In this document: positions 19,032 to 28,836 of the stretch, piece by piece
Layout of the letters: the number at the start of each line of letters is the position of its first letter
Position numbering within the stretch: the stretch's first letter is position 1
Assembly: GCF_004792665.1 (NCBI RefSeq)
Contig: NZ_SRZX01000006.1
Coordinates: 124,001 to 188,000 of the forward strand
Source: Marinobacter orientalis
GTDB taxonomy: Bacteria; Pseudomonadota; Gammaproteobacteria; Pseudomonadales; Oleiphilaceae
Direction of reading: 5' to 3'
Length of the DNA stretch: 64,000 nucleotides
Notes under the pieces: model-generated
What the model saw: the letters and a program-made list of their open reading frames with translations, nothing else
Told to the model about the DNA's origin: nothing
The model's database searches: none
Made by a program: the position numbers and the translations under genes

Positions 19032-19514
19032 GTGCCTATCGTAACCCCTGATCTATGTGATGATTATCCGGAAGTGCTCGTGGTTGAGCCGGGATTCAGC
19101 AATTTCGGCGCCATGGATGCCTTCGGCGGTGAAATTGTCACGGTCAAGTGTTTTGAGGATAACTCCGTCGTCAAAGAGCAGGTTGCTCTGCCCGGAAATG
19201 GGCGTGTGATGGTCGTTGATGGAGGCGGCTCCAAAAGAGCCGCACTGCTTGGTGACATGCTTGCCGAAAAAGCGGCTGACAATGGATGGGCCGGGCTTAT
19301 TATCTATGGCTGCATCCGGGATGTGGATGTGATCGGTAAGACACCGCTGGGGGTGCAGGCCCTGGGCACACACCCCCGTAAAACCGAAAAGCGTGGTGTG
19401 GGTGACCTGAACGTGCCTGTGACCTTTGGTGGCGTGACCTTCCACCCTGGCCACTATGTCTACGCTGACAACAACGGTATTGTTGTATCCGAGAAGCCGC
19501 TCAGGACCGACTGA
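19032..19514 (+). CDS. rraA: Ribonuclease E activity regulator RraA
   Basis: Trimeric protein of the HMG/RraA fold that binds RNase E and dampens mRNA decay in E. coli; some homologues have aldolase activity. The 160 residues contain '[28 protein letters not shown]' and 'IIYGCIRDV', the family core. The GTG start has a strong AAAGGAGAG upstream. It follows ppsA by 27 bases, suggesting co-transcription. The gene of its target, RNase E, lies about 3 kb away on the other strand. Confidence 0.92.
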   Translation: MPIVTPDLCDDYPEVLVVEPGFSNFGAMDAFGGEIVTVKCFEDNSVVKEQVALPGNGRVMVVDGGGSKRAALLGDMLAEKAADNGWAGLIIYGCIRDVDVIGKTPLGVQALGTHPRKTEKRGVGDLNVPVTFGGVTFHPGHYVYADNNGIVVSEKPLRTD

Positions 19515-19548
19515 CAGGGTCCTCGCGGCAGAGATCCGGCACCAAAGA

Positions 19549-20220
19549 CTACGCCCAGTTATCGTTTTTCCGGTTCGGTTTCAGGAGCGGAATCACCAGA
19601 GCGAGAATCACGCCAAGCAGCACCAGGGCAGCGCCCAGCAGCATGAAGTCGGATTCTTTCTTGGCTTCCAGGCGTTCCTTTTCGGCCGTAAGCACTTCCA
19701 GTTCATTGCGAAGTTTCTGATTCTCTTCAAGAAGCTCACTGTTTCGACGATCAAGGTTGATTGCATCTGAAGCCACTTCCTTGATATTGCTGAGCTCTTC
19801 ACTGAGCCGTCCGGCCCGGGATTGCAGCCCTTCTTCGGACTCCCGGAGCTCGTTCCGCTCACTGGTGACTTCTTCGAGCCGGGTCTTGAGTTCGCCCAGT
19901 TCGTTGCGGGCCTGCTCAAGCTGCCGGTTGACCTGTTCAAGGCGTTGTCTGGCAATCGGAGTCTCGGTGATGTAGCGGGTGACTATCCAGCCTTCTATAC
20001 CATCAGGCGTGCGTACCCGGCTGTAGCCGGATTCCGAAGTTTCCAGAAGCTCCAGAGGGGTGCCGCTGCGCACTCCGGAATGAAGAATGCGGTACTGCGT
20101 TCCTTCGCCGCTGCGGATGGGGGCGAAAAGCGTGTCGTCAACGTAGACGGTTTTGGCGTGGGCCGAAGCGGCCGCAACCATCAGTACGATAAAGCAGATA
20201 AACAGGCGTAATGGCGTCAC
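19549..20220 (-). CDS. SH3-domain envelope protein with coiled coil and C-terminal anchor (TIGR04211 type)
   Basis: About 223 residues with a cleavable signal peptide ('LRLFICFIVLMVAAASAHA'), a bacterial SH3 domain ('PIRSGEGTQYRILHSGVRSGTPLELLE'), a long charged coiled coil (about residues 80-190) and one C-terminal membrane helix followed by a basic tail. It is expected in the periplasm tethered to the inner membrane; the exact role in envelope biology is unknown. I chose the GTG at 20220, with AGGGA 9 bases upstream and directly before the signal peptide. Confidence 0.8.
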   Translation of the reverse strand: MTPLRLFICFIVLMVAAASAHAKTVYVDDTLFAPIRSGEGTQYRILHSGVRSGTPLELLETSESGYSRVRTPDGIEGWIVTRYITETPIARQRLEQVNRQLEQARNELGELKTRLEEVTSERNELRESEEGLQSRAGRLSEELSNIKEVASDAINLDRRNSELLEENQKLRNELEVLTAEKERLEAKKESDFMLLGAALVLLGVILALVIPLLKPNRKNDNWA

Positions 20221-20338
20221 TGGTTTTGTTCCCTGAAACAGCGGTTTGAGGCGCAATTTTGTCACAGATGCCGGGGCATACAAGACGACGTTCATTACAA
20301 AAAACTCATGCAGAGCAAGAACAGCGAAAGAGTATGGA

Positions 20339-20638
20339 TCATGGCAGCACGGCTTTGAAAGGTTTGACAGTCACCTGCTGGTAGACACCCGCCTCCACAT
20401 AGGGATCGGCATCGGCCCAGGCCCTGGCTGATTCCAGGGAGTCAAACTCGGCAATGACCAGGCTGCCGGTGAATCCGGCATCACCGGGTTCCGGGGTATC
20501 GAGAGCGGGATGGGGACCGGCAACCATTAGCCGGCCTTCGTCTTTCAAGGCGTTGAGCCTTGCTATGTGTGCAGGCCGTGCAGAAGCTCGCAATGACAGG
20601 CTGTTTTCAACGTCCTCACTGATAATGGCGTAATACAT
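20339..20638 (-). CDS. yciI: YciI-family protein
   Basis: A 99-residue ferredoxin-like alpha/beta barrel protein. The family features are an N-terminal '[27 protein letters not shown]', the His-Asp containing core ('[25 protein letters not shown]') and '[16 protein letters not shown]'. Function in the cell is not established; a hydrolase or lyase role has been suggested for the conserved His/Asp. It is divergent from the PHP-phosphoesterase gene. Confidence 0.88.
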   Translation of the reverse strand: MYYAIISEDVENSLSLRASARPAHIARLNALKDEGRLMVAGPHPALDTPEPGDAGFTGSLVIAEFDSLESARAWADADPYVEAGVYQQVTVKPFKAVLP

Positions 20639-20723
20639 GGCATTCTCCGGAGATTTGCTGACACGGGGCAGTGCCTGGCTGATACACTGACCTTACTGTA
20701 AAAACTCTGAAATCGGAAACGAT

Positions 20724-21602
20724 GTGACTATAACGCAAGAATCCGGGTTCTGCATTGATCTGCACTGCCACAGCACCGCCTCGGACGGCGCACTACCGCC
20801 GCAGGACCTGGTTCGCAGGGCGAGGGATAAGGGTGTGACCCACCTCGCACTGACCGATCACGACACCATCGCAGGTCTGGACGATGCCAGAACAGCGGCG
20901 CAGGCTGTTGGCATGTCCCTGATCGCAGGCACCGAACTCTCATGTCTCTGGAAAAGCCACACCATCCATATCGTCGGGCTGGATTTTGATAGCTCTGACC
21001 ACAACCTCAAGGCGGTCTTGGCGCGCCAGAATGATAACCGCTGGCGTCGCGCCCATACAATTGCCGATAAACTGGCCAAACTGAAAATTGTCGACATGGT
21101 GGAAAAGGCCACATTCAGGGCCGGCGGCGATGTGCCCGGCCGCCCGCATTTTGCCCGGGTGCTGGTGGATGAGGGCGCGGTCAAGGACTCGGCGCAGGCT
21201 TTCAAGCGATACCTGGGCACAGGCAAGGCAGGGGATGTAAAAGGCTTCTGGCCCACTCTGGAAGAAGTGGTGCAGTGGATCACCAGTGCGGGCGGGATCG
21301 CAGTGCTCGCACACCCGAGAAAATACAAACTGACCGCCACTAAGTTGCGCGCTTTAACCGGCGATTTCCGTCAGGCCGGCGGTCGCGCTATCGAGGTGTC
21401 TACATCAGGCCAGTCCAGTGGCGATCTCGGCTTCCTCGCGGAGCTATGCCGCCGCGAAAACCTGTTGGCTTCCCAGGGTAGTGATTTTCATTTTCCCGGC
21501 GCGCCCTGGTGCGAGCTGGGATCCATCATGAAAATGCCAGACGGGCTTGAGCCGGTCTGGCATCATTTCAGACAACCGGTGGGTGTTCCCGCCGCGGTCT
21601 AA
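20724..21602 (+). CDS. rnm: PHP-domain 5'-3' exonuclease RNase AM (YciV/TrpH type)
   Basis: Metal-dependent phosphoesterase of the PHP family. The E. coli relative trims 5' ends of rRNA precursors and degrades short RNA and 3',5'-bisphosphonucleotides. The 292 residues show the metal motifs in order: 'DLHCHSTASDG', 'LALTDHDTIAGL', 'GTELSC', 'GRPHFARVL', 'VLAHPRKY' and 'QGSDFHFPG'. It starts at a GTG and ends with a 4-base overlap with the convergent UPF0149 gene. Confidence 0.88.
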   Translation: MTITQESGFCIDLHCHSTASDGALPPQDLVRRARDKGVTHLALTDHDTIAGLDDARTAAQAVGMSLIAGTELSCLWKSHTIHIVGLDFDSSDHNLKAVLARQNDNRWRRAHTIADKLAKLKIVDMVEKATFRAGGDVPGRPHFARVLVDEGAVKDSAQAFKRYLGTGKAGDVKGFWPTLEEVVQWITSAGGIAVLAHPRKYKLTATKLRALTGDFRQAGGRAIEVSTSGQSSGDLGFLAELCRRENLLASQGSDFHFPGAPWCELGSIMKMPDGLEPVWHHFRQPVGVPAAV

Positions 21603-22138
21603 TCCGGAGCGTGGAACAACAGGTACAGATCCGTCAGCGAGTCCGGAATGGCATCCGCCATATCCCGTGACAGCTTTGGGCTGTTGCGGACATTCTGGAA
21701 GTCTTCATCCTCGAACAGGCCTGACAGTGTCAGCATTGGCACCAGAAGCTCTGCGGTTTCTTCCTCGCCCGCTTCCAGCCAGGCATCCTCGTTTTCAAGA
21801 AAGGTATCCACGAAGCCCGCACACCAGTTTTCCAGTGCGTTCATCGGATCGCCATCTTCGGGCTCCGGCAATTCCAGGGGCTGGCCCATATCCAGAGAGT
21901 GGGCCATATCCCTGCCAAGTTGCTCAACTGCGTTCCGGAATGTGTCCGGAACCTGGCCGCCAGGCGCCTGATCAGCCCCCGTGGCCAGCCTGAAGATATC
22001 TTCAGTGCTCAGTGATGCCGGGCCTACCACGCTGGCACAGACAACCCCGTGCAAACCGAAGAAATCCAGGGCCTCGTCGCCCCATGGTTCCGCGAACAGG
22101 ATGTCTTCCAGCGCTTCGATGTCCGAATCTGATAGCAT
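21599..22138 (-). CDS. UPF0149 (YecA/YgfB-family) protein
   Basis: All-helical acidic protein of 179 residues with the family pattern 'FFGLHGVVCASVVGPASLS' near residue 26, 'ENWCAGFVDTFLENEDAW' in the middle and 'ELLVPMLTLSGLFEDED' near the end. No enzymatic role is known for the family. It starts 3 bases after the rne stop in the same direction, so it is probably translated from the rne transcript. Confidence 0.82.
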   Translation of the reverse strand: MLSDSDIEALEDILFAEPWGDEALDFFGLHGVVCASVVGPASLSTEDIFRLATGADQAPGGQVPDTFRNAVEQLGRDMAHSLDMGQPLELPEPEDGDPMNALENWCAGFVDTFLENEDAWLEAGEEETAELLVPMLTLSGLFEDEDFQNVRNSPKLSRDMADAIPDSLTDLYLLFHAPD

Positions 22139-22141
22139 TCG

Positions 22142-25100
22142 TCAGTTACTCCCGGCCTTTTTGGCCTCTTCGGCTGCCCGCTGACGTTTACGGACTTCCC
22201 TCGGATCATTGTAGGCTCGGCCCGGCGTTACCGGTACCTCAGCCTGCTCGGTTGGCTTCTCTGGCTCGGGCGTTGGCTCTCCGGCCTTTTCAGCGGGCTT
22301 GTCATCCGCTTTGACCTGTTCGGCTTCCGGCTCTTCAGAAGGCTGCCCGGTAGTCTTTTGCCTGTCTTCCGCTTTGCTGGTCTCATCTGTTGCCGCAGGC
22401 TCGGATGCAGGAGGCTGGGCTGCAGGCTCGGGCGCAGGAGGTTTGGCCGCAGGCTGCTCGGTCTTTTCCGGTACGGCAGCTGTCTCTGCGATCTCTGAGG
22501 GCTCTTCTGGCCTGGCTTCGGCCTGCTGCTCGGGTTTGGCCGTAACTCCAGTTTCCGGCGTCCCTGTGGCTGCTGCCGGCTCCTCTGCGGTTGTCTGCTC
22601 CGCTGACGGCTTGTCGGCGGTCTCAGAGCCTGCGTCAGTAGCGGTTTCTGCCTTCTTCGCCGCCGGCTTTCTTCCGGAAGACCTGCGCGGACGGGAAGGA
22701 CGTTTCGGCTTTTCTTCGCCACCGGCGCCTTCGGTCTCAGTGCCCTTCGTGTCCGCCGCAGTGGCCTGTGGGGTTTCGGCCGCAGTATCTGCCGCCTTGT
22801 CTTCACTGGCCGGCTGTCCGGTCACCGGCTGTTCGGCAGGTGCTTCCATCTGATCCGCTTCCGGGGCCTGTAATGACTCAGCCGCAGCCTGCTTCGGCGC
22901 TGTCTCTGAGGTTCTATCAGTTTCAGCCACTTTGTCACTCTGGCTGTCTGCAGGTTTTTCAGAAGACTTCTCGGCCGGCTTGTTCTCTGCCGTGTTGGCA
23001 GCCGCTACGTCCGGTTTGCCGGCAGGTTGTGTTGCCGGCTGTTTATCCCGCTGGTCTTCCGGCTGGGTATCTTTCTGGTGTTTTTCGCTACGGGCAGTCT
23101 TGCGGTCCGCCGGTGTGGAGGCTGGCGTTTCCGCTGGCGAGCCGTCGCGATTACGGTTGCGACGTGGCTTGCGACGCTTCTCGTCAGAGCCGGCCTTGTC
23201 AGCGGCAGGCGCCTTCGGGGCGGGGCTTTCCTGTGGCTCCTGTTTTTCCGCCTGCTTTTCGGGCTGTGCCCGGGTATCCTTCTGTTCCCGAGTATCCTTC
23301 TGGTCGCGGCCCTGGGGCTTATTGCGTCCCTGGCCCCGGCTCTGGGGCTGGCCTTCTTTGCGGCTGCCTTCCTTGCGGCCGTCAACCGTCTTTTCGGCGC
23401 CGCCCTGCTGGGCCTGGCTGCCTCGAGCCTGGTCTTCTCCACGAGTGCGGTTTGCGCCACGGTTGCGGCTACGGTTGTCCTCAGTGCGGCCGCTGTCACT
23501 GCGATTGGCATTTGGCTGGCGACGTTCGGTGCCGCTGCGGTTGCCTGGGCGGTTTTCGTCCCTGGCTACCCTGGACTTGCGACGGTCCTGACGGTCCTGG
23601 GTGCGGCGCTCGTCAAGGCCGGGGCGGCCGGATTCTTCGCGCTTCACCGGAAGCTCGCCAATGACTTCCTCGCCACTGAAGAAGTCGGCAATCTTGCGGC
23701 CGAGCTTGCGGAACAGCCCTTCGCTCTGTTCGGCCGGTGTTGCTTCTTCCGGTTTTTCCGAAGCCGGAGCCGGCGCCGGCGCCGGAGCTGGTGCAACCGG
23801 GCGTATGGCTTTGACGGCAGCCTGCTCGCGAACCGGCGGCTGGGCAGCGGGAGCCTCGAATATCTCTTCCTCTCTCTCGCTGTACTCCTGCGCCACCTGG
23901 TAGCTCGATACCTGCTCCGCCCCGGCTTCGTCATCCCGCATGCGCAGGATTTCAAAGTGCGGTGTTTCCATGTGCGGTGCCGGTACCACGACAACTTCCA
24001 CTTCCTGGCGGGCTTCGATATCGGCCAGTTGCTTACGCTTTTCGTTAAGCAGGAAGGTGGCGACAGCAACGGGCACAACGGCGCGAACCTGGCCGGTTTT
24101 CTCCTTGGAAGACTCCTCGAAGATCAGGCGCATGATGCTCAGGGCAAGGGACTCGATGCCGCGGATGGTGCCCTGGCCTTCACAGCGCGGGCAGACTTCA
24201 CTGCGGGTCTCACCCAGTGACGGGCGCAGACGCTGCCTCGACATTTCCAGCAGGCCAAAGCGGGAAATCTTGCCCACCTGAACCCGGGCGCGGTCGATTT
24301 CCAGCGCTTCCCGCATCTTCTGCTCGACTTCCCGCTGGTGCTTGGCCGGGGTCATGTCGATAAAGTCTATGACGATCAGGCCGCCCATATCACGCAGGCG
24401 CAGCTGACGGGCAATCTCTTCCGCCGCTTCCAGGTTGGTCTGGAACGCGGTTTCCTCGATGTCATGGCCCTTGGTGGCGCGGGAGGAGTTGATATCAATG
24501 GAGACCAGTGCTTCGGTGGGATCGATAACGATGGAACCACCGGAGGGCAGCTTCACTTCCCGCTGGAAGGCGGTCTCGATCTGGCCTTCAATCTGGTAAC
24601 GGCTGAACAGGGGGATTTCGTCCTTGTACAGCTTGATCTTGTTCTCGAACGAGGGCATCACGGCACGAACAAAGTTCAGTACGTCCTCGTAGACCGTGCT
24701 GGCGTCAATCAATACCTCGCCGATGTCCTGGCGGAGGTAGTCACGCACGGCGCGGATGATAACGTTGCTTTCCTGATGGATCAGGAACGGTGCCTTGCGC
24801 TCGCCGGCGGCCTGGGTAATGGCCTCCCAGAACTGGACCAGATAGTCGAGATCCCACTGAAGCTCTTCGGTGGTGCGGCCGATGCCGGCGGTGCGTACGA
24901 TGATGCCCATGGACTTGGGAACCTGGACATCGCTCATGGCATCTTTCAGTTGTGCCCGCTCGTCACCTTCAATGCGGCGGGAAATGCCACCGGCACGGGG
25001 GTTGTTGGGCATCAGCACGAGGTAGCGGCCGGCGAGGGAGACAAAGGTAGTCAGGGCTGCGCCCTTGTTGCCGCGCTCTTCCTTGTCGACCTGAATGATC

Positions 25101-25402
25101 ACTTCCTGGCCTTCGGCAACAACATCCTTGATGTTGACCTTACCTTCAATCTGGCCGGGAGATTTCTTGAAATACTCCTTGGAGATTTCCTTTAAAGGGA
25201 GGAATCCGTGGCGGTCAGCACCGAAGTCCACGAAGGCGGCTTCCAGGCTGGGCTCTACCCGGGTAATGCGACCCTTGTAGATGTTGGCTTTCTTCTGCTC
25301 ACGGGAGCTGGATTCAATGTCCAGGTCGAACAGTCTCTGGCCGTCAACCAGGGCTACGCGCAACTCTTCAGGATGAGTTGCATTGATTAGCATTCTTTTC
25401 AT
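22142..25402 (-). CDS. rne: Ribonuclease E
   Basis: Essential endoribonuclease that starts mRNA decay and matures rRNA and tRNA; scaffold of the degradosome at the inner membrane. Length is 1086 residues (1061 in E. coli). The N-terminal half has the S1 domain ('[23 protein letters not shown]'), catalytic Asp in 'SIDINSS' and 'VIDFIDM', and the Zn-link CPRC near 403-406. From about residue 520 the chain is low-complexity: first Arg/Gly/Asn-rich, then a long Ala/Pro/Glu/Lys/Thr tail, closing with a conserved '[12 protein letters not shown]'. Control by a hairpin in its 5' leader is likely. Confidence 0.97.
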   Translation of the reverse strand: MKRMLINATHPEELRVALVDGQRLFDLDIESSSREQKKANIYKGRITRVEPSLEAAFVDFGADRHGFLPLKEISKEYFKKSPGQIEGKVNIKDVVAEGQEVIIQVDKEERGNKGAALTTFVSLAGRYLVLMPNNPRAGGISRRIEGDERAQLKDAMSDVQVPKSMGIIVRTAGIGRTTEELQWDLDYLVQFWEAITQAAGERKAPFLIHQESNVIIRAVRDYLRQDIGEVLIDASTVYEDVLNFVRAVMPSFENKIKLYKDEIPLFSRYQIEGQIETAFQREVKLPSGGSIVIDPTEALVSIDINSSRATKGHDIEETAFQTNLEAAEEIARQLRLRDMGGLIVIDFIDMTPAKHQREVEQKMREALEIDRARVQVGKISRFGLLEMSRQRLRPSLGETRSEVCPRCEGQGTIRGIESLALSIMRLIFEESSKEKTGQVRAVVPVAVATFLLNEKRKQLADIEARQEVEVVVVPAPHMETPHFEILRMRDDEAGAEQVSSYQVAQEYSEREEEIFEAPAAQPPVREQAAVKAIRPVAPAPAPAPAPASEKPEEATPAEQSEGLFRKLGRKIADFFSGEEVIGELPVKREESGRPGLDERRTQDRQDRRKSRVARDENRPGNRSGTERRQPNANRSDSGRTEDNRSRNRGANRTRGEDQARGSQAQQGGAEKTVDGRKEGSRKEGQPQSRGQGRNKPQGRDQKDTREQKDTRAQPEKQAEKQEPQESPAPKAPAADKAGSDEKRRKPRRNRNRDGSPAETPASTPADRKTARSEKHQKDTQPEDQRDKQPATQPAGKPDVAAANTAENKPAEKSSEKPADSQSDKVAETDRTSETAPKQAAAESLQAPEADQMEAPAEQPVTGQPASEDKAADTAAETPQATAADTKGTETEGAGGEEKPKRPSRPRRSSGRKPAAKKAETATDAGSETADKPSAEQTTAEEPAAATGTPETGVTAKPEQQAEARPEEPSEIAETAAVPEKTEQPAAKPPAPEPAAQPPASEPAATDETSKAEDRQKTTGQPSEEPEAEQVKADDKPAEKAGEPTPEPEKPTEQAEVPVTPGRAYNDPREVRKRQRAAEEAKKAGSN

Positions 25403-25412
25403 GGAAAGAAGT

Positions 25413-25443
25413 GGTTCCTGTCGTTTGGTTTGGACAGAAAACC
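25413..25443 (-). promoter_or_regulatory. Hairpin over the rne ribosome-binding site
   Basis: On the rne strand GGTTTTCTGTC and GACAGGAACC pair (one bulge, one wobble) around the loop CAAACCAAAC. The 3' arm contains AGGAA, the only SD-like sequence before the rne ATG (12 bases away). Folding would hide the ribosome-binding site, which fits the known feedback control of rne through leader stem-loops. Confidence 0.55.
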
Positions 25444-25850
25444 AGGGGGGATGGCATCAGCGAAGCAGAACTTGCGTGCCGCGGGCCCCGTCTATCAGGA
25501 GCAAGCCGGCGGCCAGACGAATCAGATCCCTGCGGGAAGTCTTCCCGGGATTCCGAGGCCACCGCCGACAGATCGACTGCCCGAGGGCAGGGAGGTGTCG
25601 TGTAGGGTTAATGTCTGTTGACGCATGTTATCCGTTTTCAGGTTCACGCGGGTGCCTGGGTCTCACGTCGTATTCGTATCCTGGACGGCCCGGCCCTGCA
25701 TGCTGGTAAAGATTCTTCGCGATGTCGCCCGACGGTTTTCCGTACGGTTTCTTGTTCTCCCGGAGTCCGGCCAGTTGCCGTTCTCGGCGTCTTCCGTTCC
25801 AGCCCGGGAGGATTCGGTCGCCGTTCCCGGTAATGATTGGGCTTTCGGCG

Positions 25851-25879
25851 TTCAAACTCTCAAATAGTGTCGGTATACT
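25851..25879 (+). promoter_or_regulatory. Candidate rluC promoter
   Basis: TTCAAA, a 17-bp spacer and TATACT (25874-25879) point toward rluC, leaving a leader of about 110 bases. Confidence 0.5.
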
Positions 25880-25998
25880 TCTGCCGCTCCGGCTTCTGAC
25901 ATACTGGTCAGGCCGTAGACAAACGGTAGAGCACGCCGGAATATAACAGTATTCGCCCGACCCTTCAATCCCGCAGGCTTCTTGGCGGTAAGGTAACC

Positions 25999-27048
25999 AT
26001 GTCCAGATCTTCCAGACAGAAACGTACTCCTTCTTCTCTACGGCCGGCCAGTGGGACAAAGAACGCTCAGGTGACCGGCTCCCGCGATGCAGAGGTGAGA
26101 CAGGGTGTGCGAAAGGTGGTGGTTGATGAGGACAATGCCGGGCAGCGGGTAGACAACTACCTGATGGCGCAAATCCGGGATGTGCCGCGCAGCATCATCT
26201 ATCGCATTATCCGCAAGGGCGAAGTGCGGGTAAACAGGGGGCGGGTCAACCCTGATACCCGCCTTAATACCGGTGACGAAGTGCGTATTCCGCCAGTAAC
26301 CCGCAAAGAAAAACCGGAACAGGTTGTGCCCGGCTCACGTGTACAGGGGGTGATGCAGGAGGCGGTCATTTTCGAGAGCGACGAGATGCTGGTGGTGAAC
26401 AAGCCATCCGGCATTGCGGTTCATGGTGGCAGTGGTCTGGACTTCGGCCTGATTGAGGTGCTGAGGGCGGCAAGGCCGGGGTCGAAGTTCCTGGAGCTGG
26501 TGCATCGCCTGGATCGGGACACCTCGGGCCTGGTGATGGTGGCGAAGAAACGCTCGGCGCTGCGATACCTTCAGGATGAACTTCGCCACAAACGCATTCG
26601 TAAGCGGTATCATGCGCTGGTAGCCGGAGATTGGCCGCGCTCACTCAAACGGGTCAATGAGCCGCTATTGCGGTTTGAGCTGGTCTCCGGGGAGCGGAGG
26701 GTGCGGGTAGATGCTGCCGGGAAAGAGTCTCTCACGCTGTTCCGGTGCCTGGAATCCTACAGCGGCTACAGTCTGGTAGAAGCCTCTCCGGTAACGGGGC
26801 GGACGCATCAGATTCGTGTTCACAGCGCCTGGGCAGGTCATCCGATTGCCGGGGATGACAAGTATATGGATGATGTGAGTCTTCGGGCTTTCCGTTCTGC
26901 CGGTGGCCAGCGTTTGATGCTGCATGCCCGTGCGCTGGATTTTACATTGCCTGCCACCGGTGAGGCGGTTCATCTTGAGGCGCCTTACGACGAGGCGTTT
27001 GCAGGGACCATCGCCAGGTTGACAGCTCGCCGGAAGGCATCCGAATAA
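25999..27048 (+). CDS. rluC: 23S rRNA pseudouridine synthase, RluC type
   Basis: Converts uridines of 23S rRNA (positions 955, 2504 and 2580 in E. coli) to pseudouridine. The 349 residues contain a basic N-terminal tail, an S4 RNA-binding domain ('QRVDNYLMAQIRDVPRSIIYRIIRKGEVRVN') and the RluA catalytic motif 'VHRLDRDTSGLVMVAK' with the nucleophile Asp. Divergence from rne with a long spacer is the same layout as in E. coli and Pseudomonas. Probably heads an operon with the next two genes. Confidence 0.93.
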   Translation: MSRSSRQKRTPSSLRPASGTKNAQVTGSRDAEVRQGVRKVVVDEDNAGQRVDNYLMAQIRDVPRSIIYRIIRKGEVRVNRGRVNPDTRLNTGDEVRIPPVTRKEKPEQVVPGSRVQGVMQEAVIFESDEMLVVNKPSGIAVHGGSGLDFGLIEVLRAARPGSKFLELVHRLDRDTSGLVMVAKKRSALRYLQDELRHKRIRKRYHALVAGDWPRSLKRVNEPLLRFELVSGERRVRVDAAGKESLTLFRCLESYSGYSLVEASPVTGRTHQIRVHSAWAGHPIAGDDKYMDDVSLRAFRSAGGQRLMLHARALDFTLPATGEAVHLEAPYDEAFAGTIARLTARRKASE

Positions 27049-27098
27049 CCGGTTTCGCTGCGGGATGAATGCAGCATGACCACAGCAGGGTAGTAAGA

Positions 27099-27746
27099 AT
27101 GGACGTAAAGGTCGTAATTTTTGACTGGGACGGAACACTGGTGGATTCCGTTGACCACATTGCCGATAGCCTTCACCAGGCCGCCACCGAACTGGGTTAC
27201 CCGGAACTGGAGCGTGAAGCTTATCGCGACATTATCGGTCTGGGTATGATCGAGGCACTGGAAAAGCTGTATCCGGGGATCAGCCGCGAGGAAATGAACA
27301 CCATCCGGGAGGGGTACTCTCGTTATTTCTTTTCCAAGGTGACCACGCCGCAAAATGTCTTCGAGGGTATGGCGGATGTGCTGGCGGATCTCCGGGGTGG
27401 CGGGCGCAGCTGTTCGGTTGCCACCGGCAAGAGTCGTCGCGGCCTTGAGGGAGCGTTGGTGTCGAGTGGCCTGGGGTCGCATTTCGGCATCACCCGTTGC
27501 GCCGATGAAACCCGTTCCAAGCCCGACCCGGCCATGCTGGGCGAGATTATCCGGTTTTACGGCATTGAGCCGTCCCAGGCAGTCATGATTGGTGATACCC
27601 GGTACGACCTTGATATGGCGCAGCGTATCGGCATGCCCTCTATCGGTGTGGAATGGGGCGTCCACAAACGGGATGTGCTGGGACAATACTCCCCTCACGC
27701 GATCGTCGATTCGGTAAAGGATCTGCGGGACGTACTTGGTCTCTGA
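27099..27746 (+). CDS. HAD-family phosphatase (phosphoglycolate phosphatase-like)
   Basis: Haloacid-dehalogenase hydrolase of about 215 residues. Motif I is 'FDWDGTLVDS' with the nucleophile Asp, motif II 'VATGKSRRG', motif III Lys in 'SKPDPAML' and motif IV 'MIGDTRYDLDMA'. The helical cap lies between motifs I and II. The substrate is uncertain; the homologue in this position in other genomes is usually annotated Gph-like. I chose the ATG at 27099, directly before motif I. Confidence 0.88.
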   Translation: MDVKVVIFDWDGTLVDSVDHIADSLHQAATELGYPELEREAYRDIIGLGMIEALEKLYPGISREEMNTIREGYSRYFFSKVTTPQNVFEGMADVLADLRGGGRSCSVATGKSRRGLEGALVSSGLGSHFGITRCADETRSKPDPAMLGEIIRFYGIEPSQAVMIGDTRYDLDMAQRIGMPSIGVEWGVHKRDVLGQYSPHAIVDSVKDLRDVLGL

Positions 27747-27771
27747 ACGGTAACGGTAACAGGATGAATCA

Positions 27772-28836
27772 ATGAGCGATTGGGAGTCAGACAAGAATCC
27801 GGGCTGGGGAAGTGAGCCGGAGAACGGGGCGAAAAGCGGGGCAGATAGTGAGGGGGGAAAGCCGTCTGGCAGTCGCAAAAAACCCGCAATACCTCCGGAA
27901 TCAGCCCGCGACTGGAAGCTGATTGAAAAACTGGTGATGTCCCTTCAGTCGGAGCAGAGAAAGAGCCGGCGCTGGGGTATTTTCTTCAAGCTGCTCACAT
28001 TCGGATATCTGTTTGCGCTGTTAATCATGTTTCAGTTCCCGTTCGGCGGAGCTCTGGAGTCTGCCACCAAGGGCAGGCATACGGCGCTCGTAGAAGTTGA
28101 GGGCACCATTGCTGCGGATGAGCTGGCCAGTGCGGACAATATTGCCGGTGCCCTGCGAACCGCATTCGACGCTGAAAATTCGGTAGCCGTTATCCTGCGG
28201 ATCAACAGCCCCGGGGGAAGTCCGGTGCAGTCGGGATACATCTATGATGAAATCGTTCGTCTGCGGGACGAGTATCCCGATAAAAAACTGTACGCCGTTA
28301 TTTCCGACATAGGTGCTTCCGGCGCCTATTACATCGCCGCAGCCGCGGATGAAATCTATGCAGACAAGGCCAGCCTGGTTGGCTCCATTGGCGTGGTTGC
28401 CGGTGGCTTCGGGTTTACCGGCATCATGGACAAGCTCGGGATTGACCGACGCCTTTACACCGCTGGCGAGAACAAGGCGTTTCTCGATCCGTTCTCGCCC
28501 GAGGAAAAAGAGGAGGTGCAGTTCTGGGAGGGGGTGCTCGAAACCACCCACAGCCAGTTCATAGAAAGCGTGCGTAAGGGACGTGGCGATCGCCTTGCCG
28601 ACGATGAGCGCCTGTTCTCGGGGCTGATCTGGAGCGGTGAGCAGGCACTGGAGCTCGGGCTGATTGACGGCCTGGGCAGTTCGTCCCACGTGGCCAGGCA
28701 GGTAATTGGCCAGGAAGACATGGTGGATTACAGTCGTCGCAGATCGCCGTTGCAGGACATTGTGGATCAGTTCGGAGTGTCGGTGGGAAGCGGCATCGCC
28801 CGTTACATTACCGAATCACGGTTCGAGCTGCGCTGA
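27772..28836 (+). CDS. Signal peptide peptidase SppA-like (S49) protease
   Basis: Inner-membrane serine protease of the S49 family, thought to clear cleaved signal peptides. The 354 residues have a polar cytoplasmic N terminus of about 65 residues, one membrane helix ('FFKLLTFGYLFALLIMFQF') and a periplasmic domain with 'RINSPGGSPVQSGYIYDEI', catalytic Ser in 'ISDIGASGAYYIAAAADEI' and a probable Lys base in 'LYTAGENKAFLDPF'. This is the short 36K type. Its 3' end overlaps the convergent maf gene by 29 bases. Confidence 0.9.
   Translation: MSDWESDKNPGWGSEPENGAKSGADSEGGKPSGSRKKPAIPPESARDWKLIEKLVMSLQSEQRKSRRWGIFFKLLTFGYLFALLIMFQFPFGGALESATKGRHTALVEVEGTIAADELASADNIAGALRTAFDAENSVAVILRINSPGGSPVQSGYIYDEIVRLRDEYPDKKLYAVISDIGASGAYYIAAAADEIYADKASLVGSIGVVAGGFGFTGIMDKLGIDRRLYTAGENKAFLDPFSPEEKEEVQFWEGVLETTHSQFIESVRKGRGDRLADDERLFSGLIWSGEQALELGLIDGLGSSSHVARQVIGQEDMVDYSRRRSPLQDIVDQFGVSVGSGIARYITESRFELR

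Larger units (their letters stand above)
25403..25998. other. Divergent 596-bp rne-rluC intergenic region (rne leader)
   Basis: No convincing protein-coding gene is present: short open frames here lack start signals and recognisable sequence. By analogy with the 361-base autoregulatory rne leader of E. coli, the rne-proximal part is probably a long 5' untranslated region. The rluC-proximal part carries a candidate + strand promoter at 25851-25879. Confidence 0.6.

Noticed and set aside
19503..19523. AGGACC...GGTCCT inverted repeat at the rraA 3' end
   Set aside because: Only 6 bp per arm, overlaps the stop codon region and lacks a T run.
22299..24220. Several open frames on the + strand opposite the rne tail
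   Set aside because: They arise from the repetitive Ala/Pro/Glu/Arg codons of the RNase E tail read backwards; compositionally biased and without start signals.
25383..25867. Short + strand open frames in the rne-rluC gap
   Set aside because: They overlap one another, lack SD sequences and recognisable products, and sit where an rne leader is expected.
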